Shown here: piece by piece, positions 1-12,400 of the stretch
Position numbering within the stretch: position 1 is the first letter of the stretch
How the letters are laid out: each line of letters opens with the position of its first letter
Assembly (NCBI RefSeq): GCF_001640805.2
Contig: NC_066838.1
Coordinates: 19,774,749 to 19,838,748 of the forward strand
DNA: 64,000 bases
Direction: 5' to 3'
DNA from: Lates calcarifer
Taxonomy: Eukaryota > Chordata > Actinopteri > Centropomidae
Translations under genes and position numbers: made by a program
The notes under the pieces: generated by a model
Told to the model about the DNA's origin: nothing
What the model saw: the letters and a program-made list of their open reading frames with translations, nothing else
Databases searched by the model: none

Positions 1-221
1 GTCATACAGAGGGGATTAAAGCAAAAAAAGTATGCTGAATGTTAAAGGGACAGTTTTTGTAATTTTGTCAAGTGCTTTTGGTTCAAACTACTGCACATGT
101 AAACAAATACCCCACAGTTATAGTGAGACTGCGCTAATGATTATTTTTATTATCCATTAATCTGATGTATATTTTCCAGACTGAGACATTCATCAAACCA
201 GTACTTTCGGGTTATGTTCCA

Positions 222-350
222 GAAGTAAGAAAACCTCATTCAAAATCCCATTGACATTTGTAGCTACAGTGCTAACTAAACATCCAGTCCTGGAGCAGAG
301 TCTCTCTCAACAGTGTGTTGTATGTTTCACTGGGGACAGCAGTTTCCTTT
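222..350. repeat. dispersed repeat, copy A (aaas intron)
   Basis: This segment resembles 59630-59785 on the same strand: both contain AGTAAGAAAAC-TCATTCAAAATC, then a cATTGA-GTTTGTA-CTAC block and a GGAtGCAGAG-like block, with scattered mismatches. It lies in the aaas intron just after the last exon in the window (transcript sense). The family is not identified. Confidence 0.55.
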
Positions 351-391
351 AAAATGATCTAATGTTATCTAATGTAAACATTGGTACTTAC

Positions 392-1371
392 CAGTTCAGC
401 ACTTGTGAAAACTCAGCTATCATGTCCTCACTGCTCAGCTATGGAACAAATAACAAACAGGTAAGACACAGGTAAGATAATAAAGTCTAGTCAACAACAT
501 TTTTAAAGATCACCACTAGACATGTTTCATCATATATCAAACTGTGCACATGTATGTATCAATAAGCAACACACATTTTTAACTAGCAGGCAATACTTAC
601 TGTGAGATGAGGAAACAAGGAGCCGTGAAAAGAAGAGATCCATCGGAGCAATGCCAGGGTACAACCAGAACTCACTGACAGCCATTTAGGCACTGCAGGA
701 GAGCAAGATACAGGAGAGTTACTACGTATGCATGTTGGATTATACTGTTATGTGTTTTAAAAAAGAGAACATAGCAAAAAAGGCCCTCACATACCCTCTG
801 TATGTGAGTTGGTAATTTCAGTGAGGAGTCCTGTCAAACCACCATCCCGCCTGGAACAGAGAGAAGCTGCATAAATGATCTTTGTCTGACTTGACAGTAC
901 AATGTGATGTGATGTCTTACAGTGCATCACGTAAACACAAGCTGTCAAAGTAAAAATTACCACATTTTATCATTTGAGTTTTAAGTTGAACTTGTTTTAC
1001 AGATGACTGAGATAAGGGATCAAACCAACAAGCCTTGCATTTGAAATTTCACCATGTTATACAACAACATTCCTAGTGAACAATTATTGTCTCACGTTAT
1101 GTTTTGTAATGTACAGACATCTGTAAAGTGATAACATCTGCAGATATATGCACACTGTGTATATGTTAGCCAATAAATAACAGGATATTGTAGTACACAA
1201 AGGCCATGGTGTTATCAAAAGAGTGCATCCATGACATCGTTTGCCCACCAGAGAGCACTGACAACACTAAGTCTTGTGTTGGCCAGGCAGTTATAACATT
1301 ATTATCACAGACAACATGATAAACTTATAGTGTGCCATTGTAACTGTAATTCCCACACCTTGTATGCCAGG

Positions 1372-1404
<33 letters not shown>

Positions 1405-1740
1405 TGACCATGCAGCTGCACTCCTCATCCACAGTGTTTCAGAGTGGTCCAGAAAAGCTGCTTTGCTGCTGCTTTCTGTTCGACTGTGGAGCTTCAGAGA
1501 CTCTCGGGGGAAGTACAGACTCAGTGGACTGGACTCCTGCAGAAAACACACAACGTCGTGATGACCTTTACCAGACAAAGTACACATGATTTAATGAACG
1601 AGCAGCAGCACAGCGGCTGTGAATCGGACCTGTTTGGGTCGGTCTTCTGTGCTGGTCCCGGACAGCAGCTCGTTGTTGGACTCGCACAGAGTGGTTTGTC
1701 CGGAGGGCAGCGGAGGGGGGAACAACGCCAGAGAGCACAT
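392..1740 (-). CDS. aaas: aladin (nuclear pore WD-repeat protein), 5' part, five coding exons
   Basis: Aladin is a WD-repeat nucleoporin on the cytoplasmic face of the nuclear pore, anchored through NDC1; human AAAS is the triple-A syndrome gene. Minus-strand exons read: 1740-1630 (37 codons, starts [15 protein letters not shown]), 1536-1409, 850-795, 692-601 and 438-392. Splice phases agree at all four junctions, and the frame stays open to [15 protein letters not shown] plus a split Trp codon. This matches the human N-terminus as I know it ([29 protein letters not shown]). Only the segment before the beta-propeller is present; the WD repeats lie left of position 1. The ATG at 1740 corresponds to the human start. 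Most donors are canonical, but that of exon 1 (GTCCGA) is weak, so its exact end is the least certain. The gene is head to head with map3k12. Identification is firm; exon ends are inferred from sequence alone. Confidence 0.93.
1373..1402. repeat. (TG)n microsatellite touching the aaas exon 2 donor
   Basis: About 15 TG units on the plus strand. In aaas transcript sense this is a CA repeat beginning within a few bases of the exon 2 splice donor, which reads GTCAGACACACA. Confidence 0.97.
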
Positions 1741-2219
1741 CTTCAACACGGTGAAACCCTGCCACTGGACCCTGGAAACACACCATGGGTCAGTCAGGTA
1801 AACACAAATAGTGAGTCATGTTTACACCTCAACAGCTAACACTAACGGTTAAAGTTAGCTAGCTAGCTAGCTCCAGTTAACTACTTTGATGCTGCTTATC
1901 ATTATCATTAATTGTCATTATTTGTCGTGGAAGTTACCTTGTAGTTTGTCCTGTGTAGAGAGATCAATTACCATGCGCTGTGTTACCAAACAACAAAATA
2001 AAAGTACATGCCACACTGACACTTTCAGTTCCCAGCTTCAATTCAATCCCGCCGTGTGGGCTACGGCAAGCCAAAGGGACAACCCGTACACTTATGCTCT
2101 TCTCCTCTTTGGTGTGATTTCGGCGTTTGAACAACAGTGAAATGAAGTATTACCGCCACCTATTGGTAATGACTGTAGACTGGGACTTCATATGTAATCT
2201 AACTATCTTTATAGATAAA

Positions 2220-2246
2220 TTAAAATAAAATAAAATAAAATAAAAT
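2220..2246. repeat. (TAAAA)n pentanucleotide microsatellite
   Basis: Five tandem AAAAT/TAAAA units; a shorter related tract is at 2373-2390. Confidence 0.9.
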
Positions 2247-3442
2247 TGCTCTAGTGGTAGTCAAGAATCAAACTCTAACCAAACTTATATGATAATGTAC
2301 ACTGTCCATTGTCCAAATCCACTGTCCTTCCAAAGTCTTTCAGTCATCTTTCTTGAGGTTTATTTATCAAAAATAAAATAAAATAAAAATAATTTTCTCA
2401 ACTTCTTCAGAAAATAAGCCAAAGTTGTTTTTGTTCACAGAGGTCACATCTTCCTGCATTGTATTTTCCTCATATTAAATAATGTAATTTTTGATCCCAT
2501 ATAACTACATCTTAATCTGGATATTATTTTTTCCCCTAACTTTCTTCTCCATGCACTTCTCATTCCTTTCTTTTCGATAAAACCATTGCCTCCATTCGCT
2601 TTCTACTTCTGCCATCTTCAGTTTGTGCACTCTTCATCTCTGTCGCACTGAAGTTAACTATTATATTAATGTGATTCTTTCTGTGACTTCTTTCAGAAAA
2701 ACTCTATCTGCCAATTCCTCTCTTTCCCAATATGTGCTGATATCCACAGGAAAATCATGCTTAGTCCCAGCAATTGAATTCTGTATAATGTCTGTTGTAT
2801 TTCTATCAAAATATCAGTTGAATCTCAATCTCGGGATGAACTTTAATCTGAACATGCAACTGCTATCTATGGTTTGGTCTCTTCAGTATATTATAATGCT
2901 AATATGATTGCAAAATAAACTCTTCATCTCTATTTTTCTTTTTGATTAATGTAAAATAGAATCAGGAATATAATTCATTGTTGTGCTGCTGGTTCAGTGC
3001 AGAGTTCTGCTACAGTGCACAAAAGGGACAGAGCTGACAGGATGTCCTCTTCAGGACACAGAGTGATACTGCAGGTACCAACTATTTGTTGTTACCAAGA
3101 ACAAAGCATTTTACTCACTTTACATTTTTCTTTACATTTTTGCACGTTACAAATAATTTCCTTCTTTTTTTCTCTGTAGCGTTTTCTTTCTATTTTCCTT
3201 ATAATGCTGACCAGGTTATAAGACTAAAACAGCATCTGAACTGTTTATGATGAAGATGATGCAGCCTCTCCCTCCTCATCAGTGAGGGCTGAATACATAG
3301 CATGACAGTCAGTAACATAGCCATACTAAATGAGTTTGAACACTCAAACAGGTTTTACTTGCTGCAATTATTCCTCGTGTTTATCCTGGCCATGAAAAGA
3401 TTTCTTTTAAATGCAGTTGTCATTTCAAAAATGAAAAGTTCA

Positions 3443-3478
3443 CCTTAAGTTAATATGAGGCTTCATATTAACTTAAGG
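3443..3478. repeat. perfect inverted repeat (16-bp arms, 4-nt loop)
   Basis: The left arm 3443-3458 (CCTTAAGTTAATATGA) is the exact reverse complement of 3463-3478, separated by GGCT. The arms are AT-rich and contain TTAA. No gene or terminator role is evident. Confidence 0.9.
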
Positions 3479-4379
3479 CTGTCTGAGGTTTTCAAAACAG
3501 GTGAATATCTTGCAGAGTTTCCTAACACAGCTCAGGATCGGAAGGACTCAGAAAAAAACAAAACAGAAAAAAATTGCAAAACAGTTCACCTTTATTTAGG
3601 GCTCAGCAGACGAGAGCAGGCAAGGACACACAGCAGGTGAAGTCTGTATACTAGGATGTAATTGGGGGATGAGGAACAGGTGAGTAGATGGATGGGGAAG
3701 AGTCAGGTGGTTGGAAGGCGGGAAGGACTGAGGTTACTGCAGGGCAGGTGGGAGTGGCAGGGCCTGAAACAACAAGGGAGTTAGTGATACTTGGCACAGG
3801 CAGGCAGAGAATGAATGAATAACTGAATAAACTGTGACAGTTTTGTATTTTAGTGTAAAATTTCCTGTTTGGGTGCAATGAAAAAACATTTAATTTGACA
3901 TATATCCACTCGATTAAAGTAATTTGGATGACTGAGGCCTCATATAAACTTAGATAAAGTTATGAAAACATTTTTGCACGGAGCAGTGACTTAATTCTCT
4001 AATGCATTTCCACTAAGTAATTGTTTAATAGCCAGTACAAACAGGAGCAATTACAGCAAGCAAAATCTGTACCAGTGCTCATATGGACATGTGACAGACT
4101 TAAGAAATGTGAACCAAACCAGTGCAAATTGCTGTGCAACCGGAACTGTGTAAGAATCATGCTTAATTTGTCTTATTTTGTGGTAATTTGATTAAACACA
4201 ACTTTACGAATATGCTCCATGTAAGGACAAAATAAACTGAAATAGTGAAGGTTTTAAAACCAAATTTGAGAAAAGGCTTTTCCAGAAGACAGGGTCACAC
4301 AACAATAAAATAATTCTAATAATCTAGGACCCACCTTAATAGGATATTAGTTAAAGTTTGGTGACTGTAACAGGAACGA

Positions 4380-4575
4380 GAGGAGATGGGTGAACATGGG
4401 GCTCTTTGGGCTCCCTCGGGGTCTTGGGCTTTGCCCTCTTCAGCCTTGGACAGCATCACATCAGCATCCCTGGAGCCGGCGGGGGATTCAAGTGTGTCTT
4501 GCTCAAGGACACATCAGCAGCAGCAGCAGCAGAAGGGTGGATGCTGTCGATCCGGGAACGAAGCTGCTCAAATGT
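4380..4575. repeat. possible dispersed-repeat relic upstream of map3k12
   Basis: The phrases TTGCTCAAGGACACATCAGC and GATCCGGGAACGAA resemble a phrase pair that recurs widely in teleost non-coding DNA. A (CAG)6-like run lies at 4507-4532. Open frames overlap here in all three forward phases, which suggests non-coding sequence. Assignment is from recollection of the motif only. Confidence 0.3.
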
Positions 4576-4679
4576 AGAAACCAGTGAATGAAATGCGCCC
4601 AAAAAAAGACACATTTTGCGAATGGAAATGATGGATGTGATGATGGAAAACCGATAGCCTACTTCTCCCTGTGTGTCTA

Positions 4680-4860
4680 TGTGTTTGCAGCGGGGCGCGC
4701 GTTGGCGCCCCCGTGCGGCCCAACTCGCATTTCCGTGACGTCAATCCAGCACTGGGAAAAGAGACAGCTCCCTCCCCCAAAAAACCCAGCGCGCCTCACG
4801 TTGCATGGGTCCCCGGTTATTGATAACACAATTTGCCCGCTGGGATCCATCCCAGTAGCG
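4680..4860 (+). promoter_or_regulatory. map3k12 promoter with perfect CRE
   Basis: A GC/CpG-rich block (GGGGCGCGCGTTGGCGCCCC at about 4692-4711) is followed by the palindromic cAMP-response element TGACGTCA at 4736-4743. It lies just upstream of an exon that ends in a good splice donor at 5003. There is no convincing TATA box. CREB/ATF-family factors bind this palindrome; whether it works here is inference. Confidence 0.6.
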
Positions 4861-5003
4861 TGAAACTCGTGGATATAGGAACTGGAGATACAAGAGACAT
4901 CCCTGGACCGAAGAACAACAACGATTTGCTCATTATCACCGACAAAATAGGAAAGCCGAGCCCACCCCTTCACTTGACAACGCGGCATCAACCAGGCAGA
5001 AAG
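4840..5003 (+). other. map3k12: map3k12 non-coding exon 1 (5' UTR)
   Basis: Sequence ending CAGGCAGAAAG is followed by the donor GTATGG at 5004. The next usable acceptor (TCCTCCAG) is at 6363, just upstream of the first coding exon. The 5' boundary is a guess because the transcription start cannot be read. Short upstream ATGs may exist depending on that start. Confidence 0.5.
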
Positions 5004-5375
5004 GTATGGGAATGTCATACTATCCGGTTAAATGCCGATTGAATCAGAAATCAGGTATCACAGGACATTTAGGTATGATGCCGTCGCTCGGTGCGGTAGC
5101 GTTCACGCCGCTCGCACTGCACCAACGAACTGATGCTGCCAAGAAACGAATCATCGTCGATGAATGCTGGAAAATCATATTTGTGCAGCGAGAAAGCCCA
5201 CATTACGAAATATTTGTGTTGATGCCAACGTTGAGTAAATGTACAGACGCTGCGGCAGTTTCACTTGGCATGGACCATAGTAGGCATCGGGCTTGCAATT
5301 CATGCACGTCGGCTATGATGCTGCTGAGTGTCATCATCACATCCTCGGTTATTTAAAGATTGATCTTCCTGCGTT

Positions 5376-5388
5376 TGTGTGTGTGTGT

Positions 5389-5428
<40 letters not shown>
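5376..5428. repeat. (TG)n microsatellite in map3k12 intron 1
   Basis: TG repeat interrupted by one GG. It produces spurious Cys/Val-rich or His/Thr-rich open frames on both strands. Confidence 0.97.
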
Positions 5429-5429
<1 letters not shown>

Positions 5430-5577
5430 ACTGCTCCTTCGCACAGGCCCAGTGGTTGTTTATTGCCCGTTTTTTCACGCTCTCATTTTTGCTCAGTCTC
5501 GCCGTGGCTCTTCTCATGCAGTGGTGCAGTACAAGACATGGAGCTGGTGTAGGATATGATATGTGAATTGGGTACAT

Positions 5578-5664
5578 GTGCTCTCTCTCTCCCTCTCTCT
5601 ACCCCCCCCCCTCTCTCTCTCTACCCCTCACACACACATGCACGCACGCACGCACGCACGCACC
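5578..5664. repeat. compound CT / C / CA / CGCA microsatellite
   Basis: Successive runs of CT, a C9 tract, CT again, CACA and (CGCA)5 within 90 bp of map3k12 intron 1. Confidence 0.95.
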
Positions 5665-6187
5665 AACGTACGTACACATCCACACCGTGGTGGTGGTTAT
5701 GCAATTCGTCATATTCTTCAGATGCACACAATGCTCCTCACTTGATGCATGACGAACGTCATATGGGAGCTGCTGCTGCTGAGTAGCCTTGCTCTGATGC
5801 TGTCAGGCGCTGACGCTCCTCAGGGGGACAGTTAAAGAACAGGTGACAGCCAGTGGCTGTGGACTGCTGCACAAACCTCCTCTGGTGTCGATTCATTCAT
5901 AAAGCTCCATCTCCACTCTGGGTGATGGCTCCACTGGGCAGGATGGGTTTCCCATTCATAGACACACACACACACACAGATGAGCCTTTACCGCATGATT
6001 CAGACTGAATTTTGTTGTGGAAATGGAACGACTGAGTGGTTTAACTGGGGGACTGGCTCAGTGCCCAACTCACAGCACGACTCCACTGTTTTGGTGTTTT
6101 GCATTGCTTGAATGAAAGACAAAGTTAGTGTGAAGTCTAGTGACTTCTTGAAAAGTCTAAAGAGACACTAGAAGTAAAGGGACAGTC

Positions 6188-6249
6188 ATTTCAGCACCGG
6201 ACAGCTCATGCGACTCCATGCAGCTCATGGAGCTGTCCAGTGCTGAAAT
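6188..6249. repeat. 62-nt hairpin in map3k12 intron 1
   Basis: The left arm 6188-6206 (ATTTCAGCACCGGACAGCT) pairs with 6231-6249 over 19 positions with a single mismatch. The 24-nt loop has internal CATG and GCTCATG repeats that could extend pairing. It lies about 115 bp upstream of the exon 2 acceptor. The size is like a pre-miRNA, but it could equally be a palindromic repeat fragment. Confidence 0.7.
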
Positions 6250-6424
6250 AGGTCAATACTTGTTTGTATCTTGAAAAGAAGTAAGCTACAAAGATGAAAT
6301 ATGGTAACAGTGAAGATTAGAAATCATTCTAATGCATTTGTTATCATACATCTTCTCCTCCAGGCTTACTTCTCATCCTTCCATCCTCCATCCACCCTAA
6401 CCTGCTGTGTTGGGGAAACCCCTG

Positions 6425-9400
6425 ATGAGTGGGACCTGTATCCATGAGCCCCGCGCCCCTTCCCCCTCCCTGTCAGGCTTCAGCACCCCCATCTCAGAGC
6501 CCCCCTATCGAAGACTCGATGGAGACACCCCTGCCTGCACCCCCGAAACGGACCTGACCCCCACACAGTGTGTCCTCCGTAACGTGCTGTCCATCGACAC
6601 CGGTGGACAGGGGGCGCCGGGCGGCAGCAGCCCCACTCCCAGTGATGGACCCTCGGCCCACTTTGACAACAGCGTGCTAAAACTGCATGAACATGAGGTC
6701 TGCCAGTGCGGCGGCGGGGCTGAGGCAGGACACAGCCCAGAGGCTGGCGCTGTTCGGAGCCAGTCGGAGAACATTCGGCTACAATCAGGAAGTGGAGGTT
6801 TTTTGGAGGGACTGTTTGGCTGCCTAAAACCAGTCTGGACCATGATTGGAAAGGCCTACTCCACTGAACACAAACATAGCCAAGAAGGTATGTGAAGTTA
6901 ACAGACATCTGACCCTCTGCTGAGTTTGTATTTAAATGCCACAGAACACAGAAATATCAGCCAAGTTTGTGACTTAAACATATCAGTTATTAATTTAGTG
7001 TATGATATTATTGTGGTGCCTTTGTAACCATGGAGATGCACCATAGAAAATGAATATCTGAGCTCATGGATGAAGCTTGAACTCTTTCACTGTGGTTAAA
7101 GAAGCATTCAGATCCTTAAGTGAAATGAGCAGTGGGACAATCTAAATATACTCCACAACAAATAAAAGCCCTGCTTTTGAAAAGAAAATATCAAAAGTAA
7201 AAGTACTCATTCAGCAGGAAAACAGTCTACCTGTGACTGGCATATTATTATAGATTACATTACATAATTAGATTGTTGCTGATGCATCAGTGTATTAGTG
7301 GCTGATTGAGCTGGAGCTAGTTGTAGCTACTTCATATACAGTGAGGGAGTTCAGTCGGAGATCCCTAACCTAGGGGTCAGCACCCCTCAGAGATTCACAA
7401 GATAAATCTGAGGGGTCATCAGATGAATCTGAGGTGTATGAAAGGTTTCAACAACGTTTCAAAAGTGACAAGAGGCCACAGCTACACACTACTTTGTTTT
7501 AAGGGGTCACATGCCTAAAAGACTGGCATCCACAAGTTTAACAATACATAACTAACAATATCATATCATATGTTCTTTTAAATGTAAAGTCTGAAAAGTA
7601 ACCACAGGTGTCAGGTAAACGGAGTAAAAAGTAAAATATTTCCCCCTGTAATGACGTGGAGCACAAGAGTTAAGTTGCAGAAAATGTATCCCAGATTGTA
7701 CTTAAGTGTAGTACTTTTTTGTTTTCCATGAGCAGAACTCCATCATTTTCATCGCTGCCACCATGTCCTATTGGCAGCGTATTTGGGCTTAGTGGTCCAT
7801 GAGCCCATCAGCCACAGTGAGTTTTCACAGCTGGCCAGGGGGAAGTGTCATGTGAATCTGCCTCTGCTGCAGCTCTCCAGAGATCCCGACGCTTCAGTGG
7901 ACCTCATGAAGAATTGATCTGCCTGTCTCTTTTATTCTGCCCAGCTCGTCTCTCTTTAGTGACCATTCTCTCGCAGTCATTTAAGTAGTGTCAACATGAC
8001 AGTTGACAGACAGATTAGACTAGAAGTGGACTGCTGTTTTCCCTTCCGTTTTTCTCTTATCTCTGGCTAGAAATGTGATGGCCCACTCGATAAGCTGTCA
8101 ATATACCATTTGTCTGAAAATGGCAGGTGCTTCTTATGATGTAGTTTTGTCCTGCCAGCCTATTTGAATGTGTAGCATGGACCTAGCATTTGCTTAGCAA
8201 TACCCCTGACTCCTCCCTGTCCAAACTGGCAAGAGTACATATTGACATTTGGAGGCTTTGCAATGTGTGATGGATATAAATTAAGTAATTACTCAAAGGG
8301 TGCTACTGAACAGATTTTGTTGCAACGTCTGTGTCAATCCTGTGCAATAATTTCACATTTACTCACAGAGTTTTGTGTTGTTGACTTGTTGGTCTGCGTT
8401 TAGAGTCCTGGGAAGTTCCTTTTGAGGAAATCTCAGACCTGCAGTGGGTGGGCAGCGGGGCGCAGGGGGCCGTCTTCCTCGGCAAGTTCCACGGAGAGGA
8501 TGTGGCTGTAAAGAAAGTGCGGGACATCAAAGAGACAGAGATCAAACACCTCCGCAAACTCAAGCACCCCAACATCATCACTTTCAAGTGAGGGAACTCA
8601 TGATTTCCTACAGGGTCATGTATCAACATACTAAACTTTTAACAGCATAAATCCTACTTTGATTTTGTGCTTTCCTTTTCTGGTCACCTATGCTGTTATC
8701 TAACTGCCTTGACTCTTTCTAGGGGCGTGTGTACCCAGGCTCCTTGTTACTGTATCTTGATGGAATATTGTGCCCAAGGCCAACTGTATGAGGTGCTGAG
8801 GGCGGGCCGAAAAATCACCCCTTCCCTCCTGGTCGACTGGTCCATGGGCATCGCGGGCGGCATGAACTACCTACATCTCCACAAAATCATCCACCGAGAC
8901 CTCAAGTCCCCAAAGTAAGTCACCGCAGCTAGCCTGATGAGAAATTCAGCCAACACAGCACCTGGAATTTCATAACTTTTTCTTTATCATTTCTGCATAA
9001 AATTCAGTGTAACCTCACCTTTGCAGCATGCTGATAACACACGACGATCTGGTGAAGATCTCTGACTTCGGCACCTCAAAGGAGCTGAGTGACAAGAGCA
9101 CCAAGATGTCATTTGCTGGCACTGTAGCCTGGATGGCTCCTGAAGTGATTCGGAATGAGCCAGTGTCAGAGAAGGTGGACATCTGGTGAGTCTGATAAAC
9201 CTTTTATTAATATTTTCTGTGTGATGCCTGCATTGTGTGACTGAATTGTCTGGTTGTGATGTTGTATGTCAACAGTGTAATTTTGTTCTCAAGCCTCTTT
9301 TGTCAGCAAGATAATGATAATCAATGAGAATGAATAAAGCGTGACTTAACTTTAAAGGTCTTTTGGAGTGGTGCTGTGGGAGATGCTAACCGGGGAGATC

Positions 9401-12400
9401 CCTTATAAAGACGTAGACTCATCTGCCATCATCTGGGGTGTGGGAAACAACAGTCTGCAGCTGCCCATACCGGAGAGCTGCCCCGATGGCTTCAAGATCC
9501 TCCTCAGACAGTGCTGGTGAGCAAACCGTCTGGAAATGGACAGTTGGAACGAAGAAAGAAGAATAATGAGCACAGTTAGTCCGTGGTTTAAGGACTTTAT
9601 TGATTTTACACTGCACTGTAAATGTACACAGCTGTCTTTCCCATCTTGGATTTGCAGGAACTGTAAGCCCAGGAACAGGCCTTCTTTCCGTCAGATCCTT
9701 CTTCATCTGGATATAGCGTCAGCTGATGTACTGTCCACTCCACAAGAGACGTACTTCAAGTCTCAGGTACGGTTGCTTCTCTGATTCCCCATCTGAATAA
9801 ATGAAGATACACAAAACATACTAAATATACAAACACGGATCTGCACAAACAGATAAAAATACACATGCCCCCACACATGATTGCGCAGTAATACAAAAGA
9901 GAACTGGTTTTAAAGTCAGCCCTGGCTAGACAGAGCTGGTTAACAGAAATGTCCTCTCATCAGGCTGAATGGCGAGAAGAGGTGAAACAGCACTTTGAGA
10001 AGATTAAATCTGAGGGTACTTGTCTCCACCGACTCGATGAGGAGCTGATCAACCGACGCAGAGAGGAGCTCAGGTCTATTTTTCACTCGCGGTGTCACTC
10101 TATACCAAATAAGCTGTAACCAGTGGATGCTGGTAATTTTACTCTGTTGGCTTAAATGGATGAGGCCACTTTCCCCCCTTGTCCTGTTTCTCCATGTCAC
10201 TTTGTCCGCCCCTGTGGATGAAATAAGTGCCTTGAGTGCATGTCAATTGTAGAGGATTTGGAGTCTCTCATGCGGATGCACAATGACATCAGCAGCCTCT
10301 TTTCTTCTCAGGCATGCGTTGGACATTCGCGAGCACTATGAGAGGAAACTGGAGAGGGCTAACAACCTTTACATGGAGCTCAGCGCTGTCATGCTGCAGC
10401 TGGAGCTCAAAGAGAAAGAGTTGCAGAGGTACGAATAAATGCATGAACATGGAGTATATTTTTGTAAAATGCTGACATTCTTTACAAATTAATAAGCTGC
10501 GGTGCATTTGCACTTTGGTGTCTTTTTTGCATTACTCTCTAGGAGAGAGCAGTCTTTGGATAAAAAGTATCCCGGCTTGTTTAAGCACCATAGCTCCAGA
10601 CAGAGCAGCTCCTCAAACTCCATGGACAAACTCATCAAGAAGAGAAATGTCCCACAGAAACTGCCCTCAGGGAAGAGGTATGAGATCTCATTTCAGTGGT
10701 ATTTGATAAAAGTTTGATACTGAAATGGATAAATGAATATTCATCAGGCTTGTGGATTATAGTTGTTGACTAATCCCTCCTACTCTTTCAGGCCAGACAT
10801 CCTCAAGTCTGAGGTAATCATTCCCAAAATGGATTCCTCTGTAATGCAAGTCACTATCCCAGCCTGCCCCAACAGAAGCTCCACCTCTCCCAGCCGGTCT
10901 CGGAGGGTAAAGACCCGTCATCGCAAGCCCGGTAAGGGCAGCAGTGGGGACCTGGCTGGACTCAAGGCGAATCAGTCCTCCCCTAACAGGGACACAACTG
11001 CCCAGGCTAACAGTTCTACCACTAACACCTCCAAGCAGCTCCTGGAGCCCTCTGCAGCCCTGCGGGGCCTCAGCCACGAGCAGCAGCAGAGGCAGCTATC
11101 CTCCTCCAGCCCTGACCTCATCTGCACCACGCTAGAGGCGGAGGGCCAGGGGAAAGGGGACGCCTCAGTGGGCGGGCTGGAGAGAGGGGGGAGCCTCAGT
11201 GCCTCTGCGGGTTTAGGGGGTTCAGAGGCGGGTGCGGCCGGCCTGGATGATCTCACAGAAACCCCTCCACGTAGCGACACTCCCAGCGAGGATGCCGCGT
11301 CGTTCCCATTCTCCAGCAGCCCAGACTCGCCGTGCGGGAGGGGGGTGGCGGCAGGACGGGGATCTCTGGGATCTCCGCGACTGCCTCACGACGGGGAGGA
11401 CAAAGAGGAGGGAGCCGGTGCTGTGAGGTTGCCTCGGGGAGCGTCAGGGGGAATTGGGAGTCAGCACCTTACACCTTCAGCCATTCTATACAGGGCAGCT
11501 ATCACACGCAAGCAGGTAGAGTGGCAGATATCTGCTCATATTCCTCAGGACTCCTCTGGCAATGCTTTGATCATTTTCACTTGTGCATTTTTCCTGTTTC
11601 TGCCTACAGAGGCGTGGAGTGTCATCAGAAGAGGAGGAGGGTGAAGTTGACAGTGAGGTTGAGTTACCACGGAGACGGTGAGTAACTTGATGTCCTTCAT
11701 CACTGGAAAATTCCCTCAAACCATTTTCCCTCTCTGACAAGTTGCTGACTTATTATTCAGAGAACTAAGAATAATTTTCGATTTGTGTCACACACGCCAT
11801 ATTTTGAATTCAGCGATTTAAAAACCGTCTTTCGTCGTTGTCCCCATCTTTAATCTCTCCAGACGTCCGACGAGCATCACCAAGTGTCAGTCGGTGTCCA
11901 CCTTCAGCTCAGAGAACCTGTCGGTATCAGACGGAGAGGAGGGCCACACCACCGACCACTCTCACAGCGGCACCCCCGACGTGGTCAGCACCAACACCGA
12001 CGACAGGTTAGACGACCGCAGCGACGACCTCCTCTCTCAGGGGTCTGAAATCCCGGCAGACAACACCGATCCCGCGCAGGCTTCTGATGGCCTGTCGGAG
12101 AGAGACGGAGCGCTGGGTCAGGCGAAAACTCAGCTGGATGCTGGGCAGAATCCAAATGAGGTACAGCAGCTCCACAGAGGATTGCATGTGTCAGTTTGTG
12201 TCATCCTCCTATACTGATGTAAAAGCAGCAGAAAAACTGTGGTGGAAAGTAACTAAGTAGATTTAGTCAAAAAATTATTATTATTATTATTTATGAAGAT
12301 TTCTAAGATACTGTATTTAAGTATTTCCATTTCATTTTACTTTATACTTACTCCTCTTACTTCATGCCCTTACTCCTCTACTGCGCTACAACCGCTAAAA

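Larger units (their letters stand above)
1741..4690. other. intergenic region between aaas and map3k12
   Basis: This holds the aaas 5' UTR and promoter near 1741-1850, then AT-rich DNA. A (TAGC)n-like stretch lies at 1857-1872 and AAAAT-type repeats at 2220-2246 and 2373-2390. A perfect hairpin is at 3443-3478. Open frames such as 2623-2907 show no family resemblance and no splice-consistent context. No gene is seen. Confidence 0.6.

Noticed and set aside
5353..5577. Thr/His-repeat and Cys/Val-repeat small proteins
   Set aside because: Translations of TG/CA microsatellites; the same applies at 1291-1587, 19439-19808, 24466-24684 and 52541-52826.
5640..5664. Short tandem units considered as a CRISPR-like array
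   Set aside because: They are pure CGCA/CACA microsatellite units without spacers, in a vertebrate genome.
6407..6424. Upstream extension of map3k12 from a GTG at 6407
   Set aside because: It begins with GTG, not ATG. The ATG at 6425 gives the N-terminus that aligns with human DLK.
6480..6908. Minus-strand frames of 142 and 112 codons
   Set aside because: They are antisense shadows of map3k12 exon 2.
10763..11644. A continuous 293-codon frame
   Set aside because: It is the 724-bp map3k12 exon read through its acceptor (10791) and donor (11516); the flanking residues are intronic.
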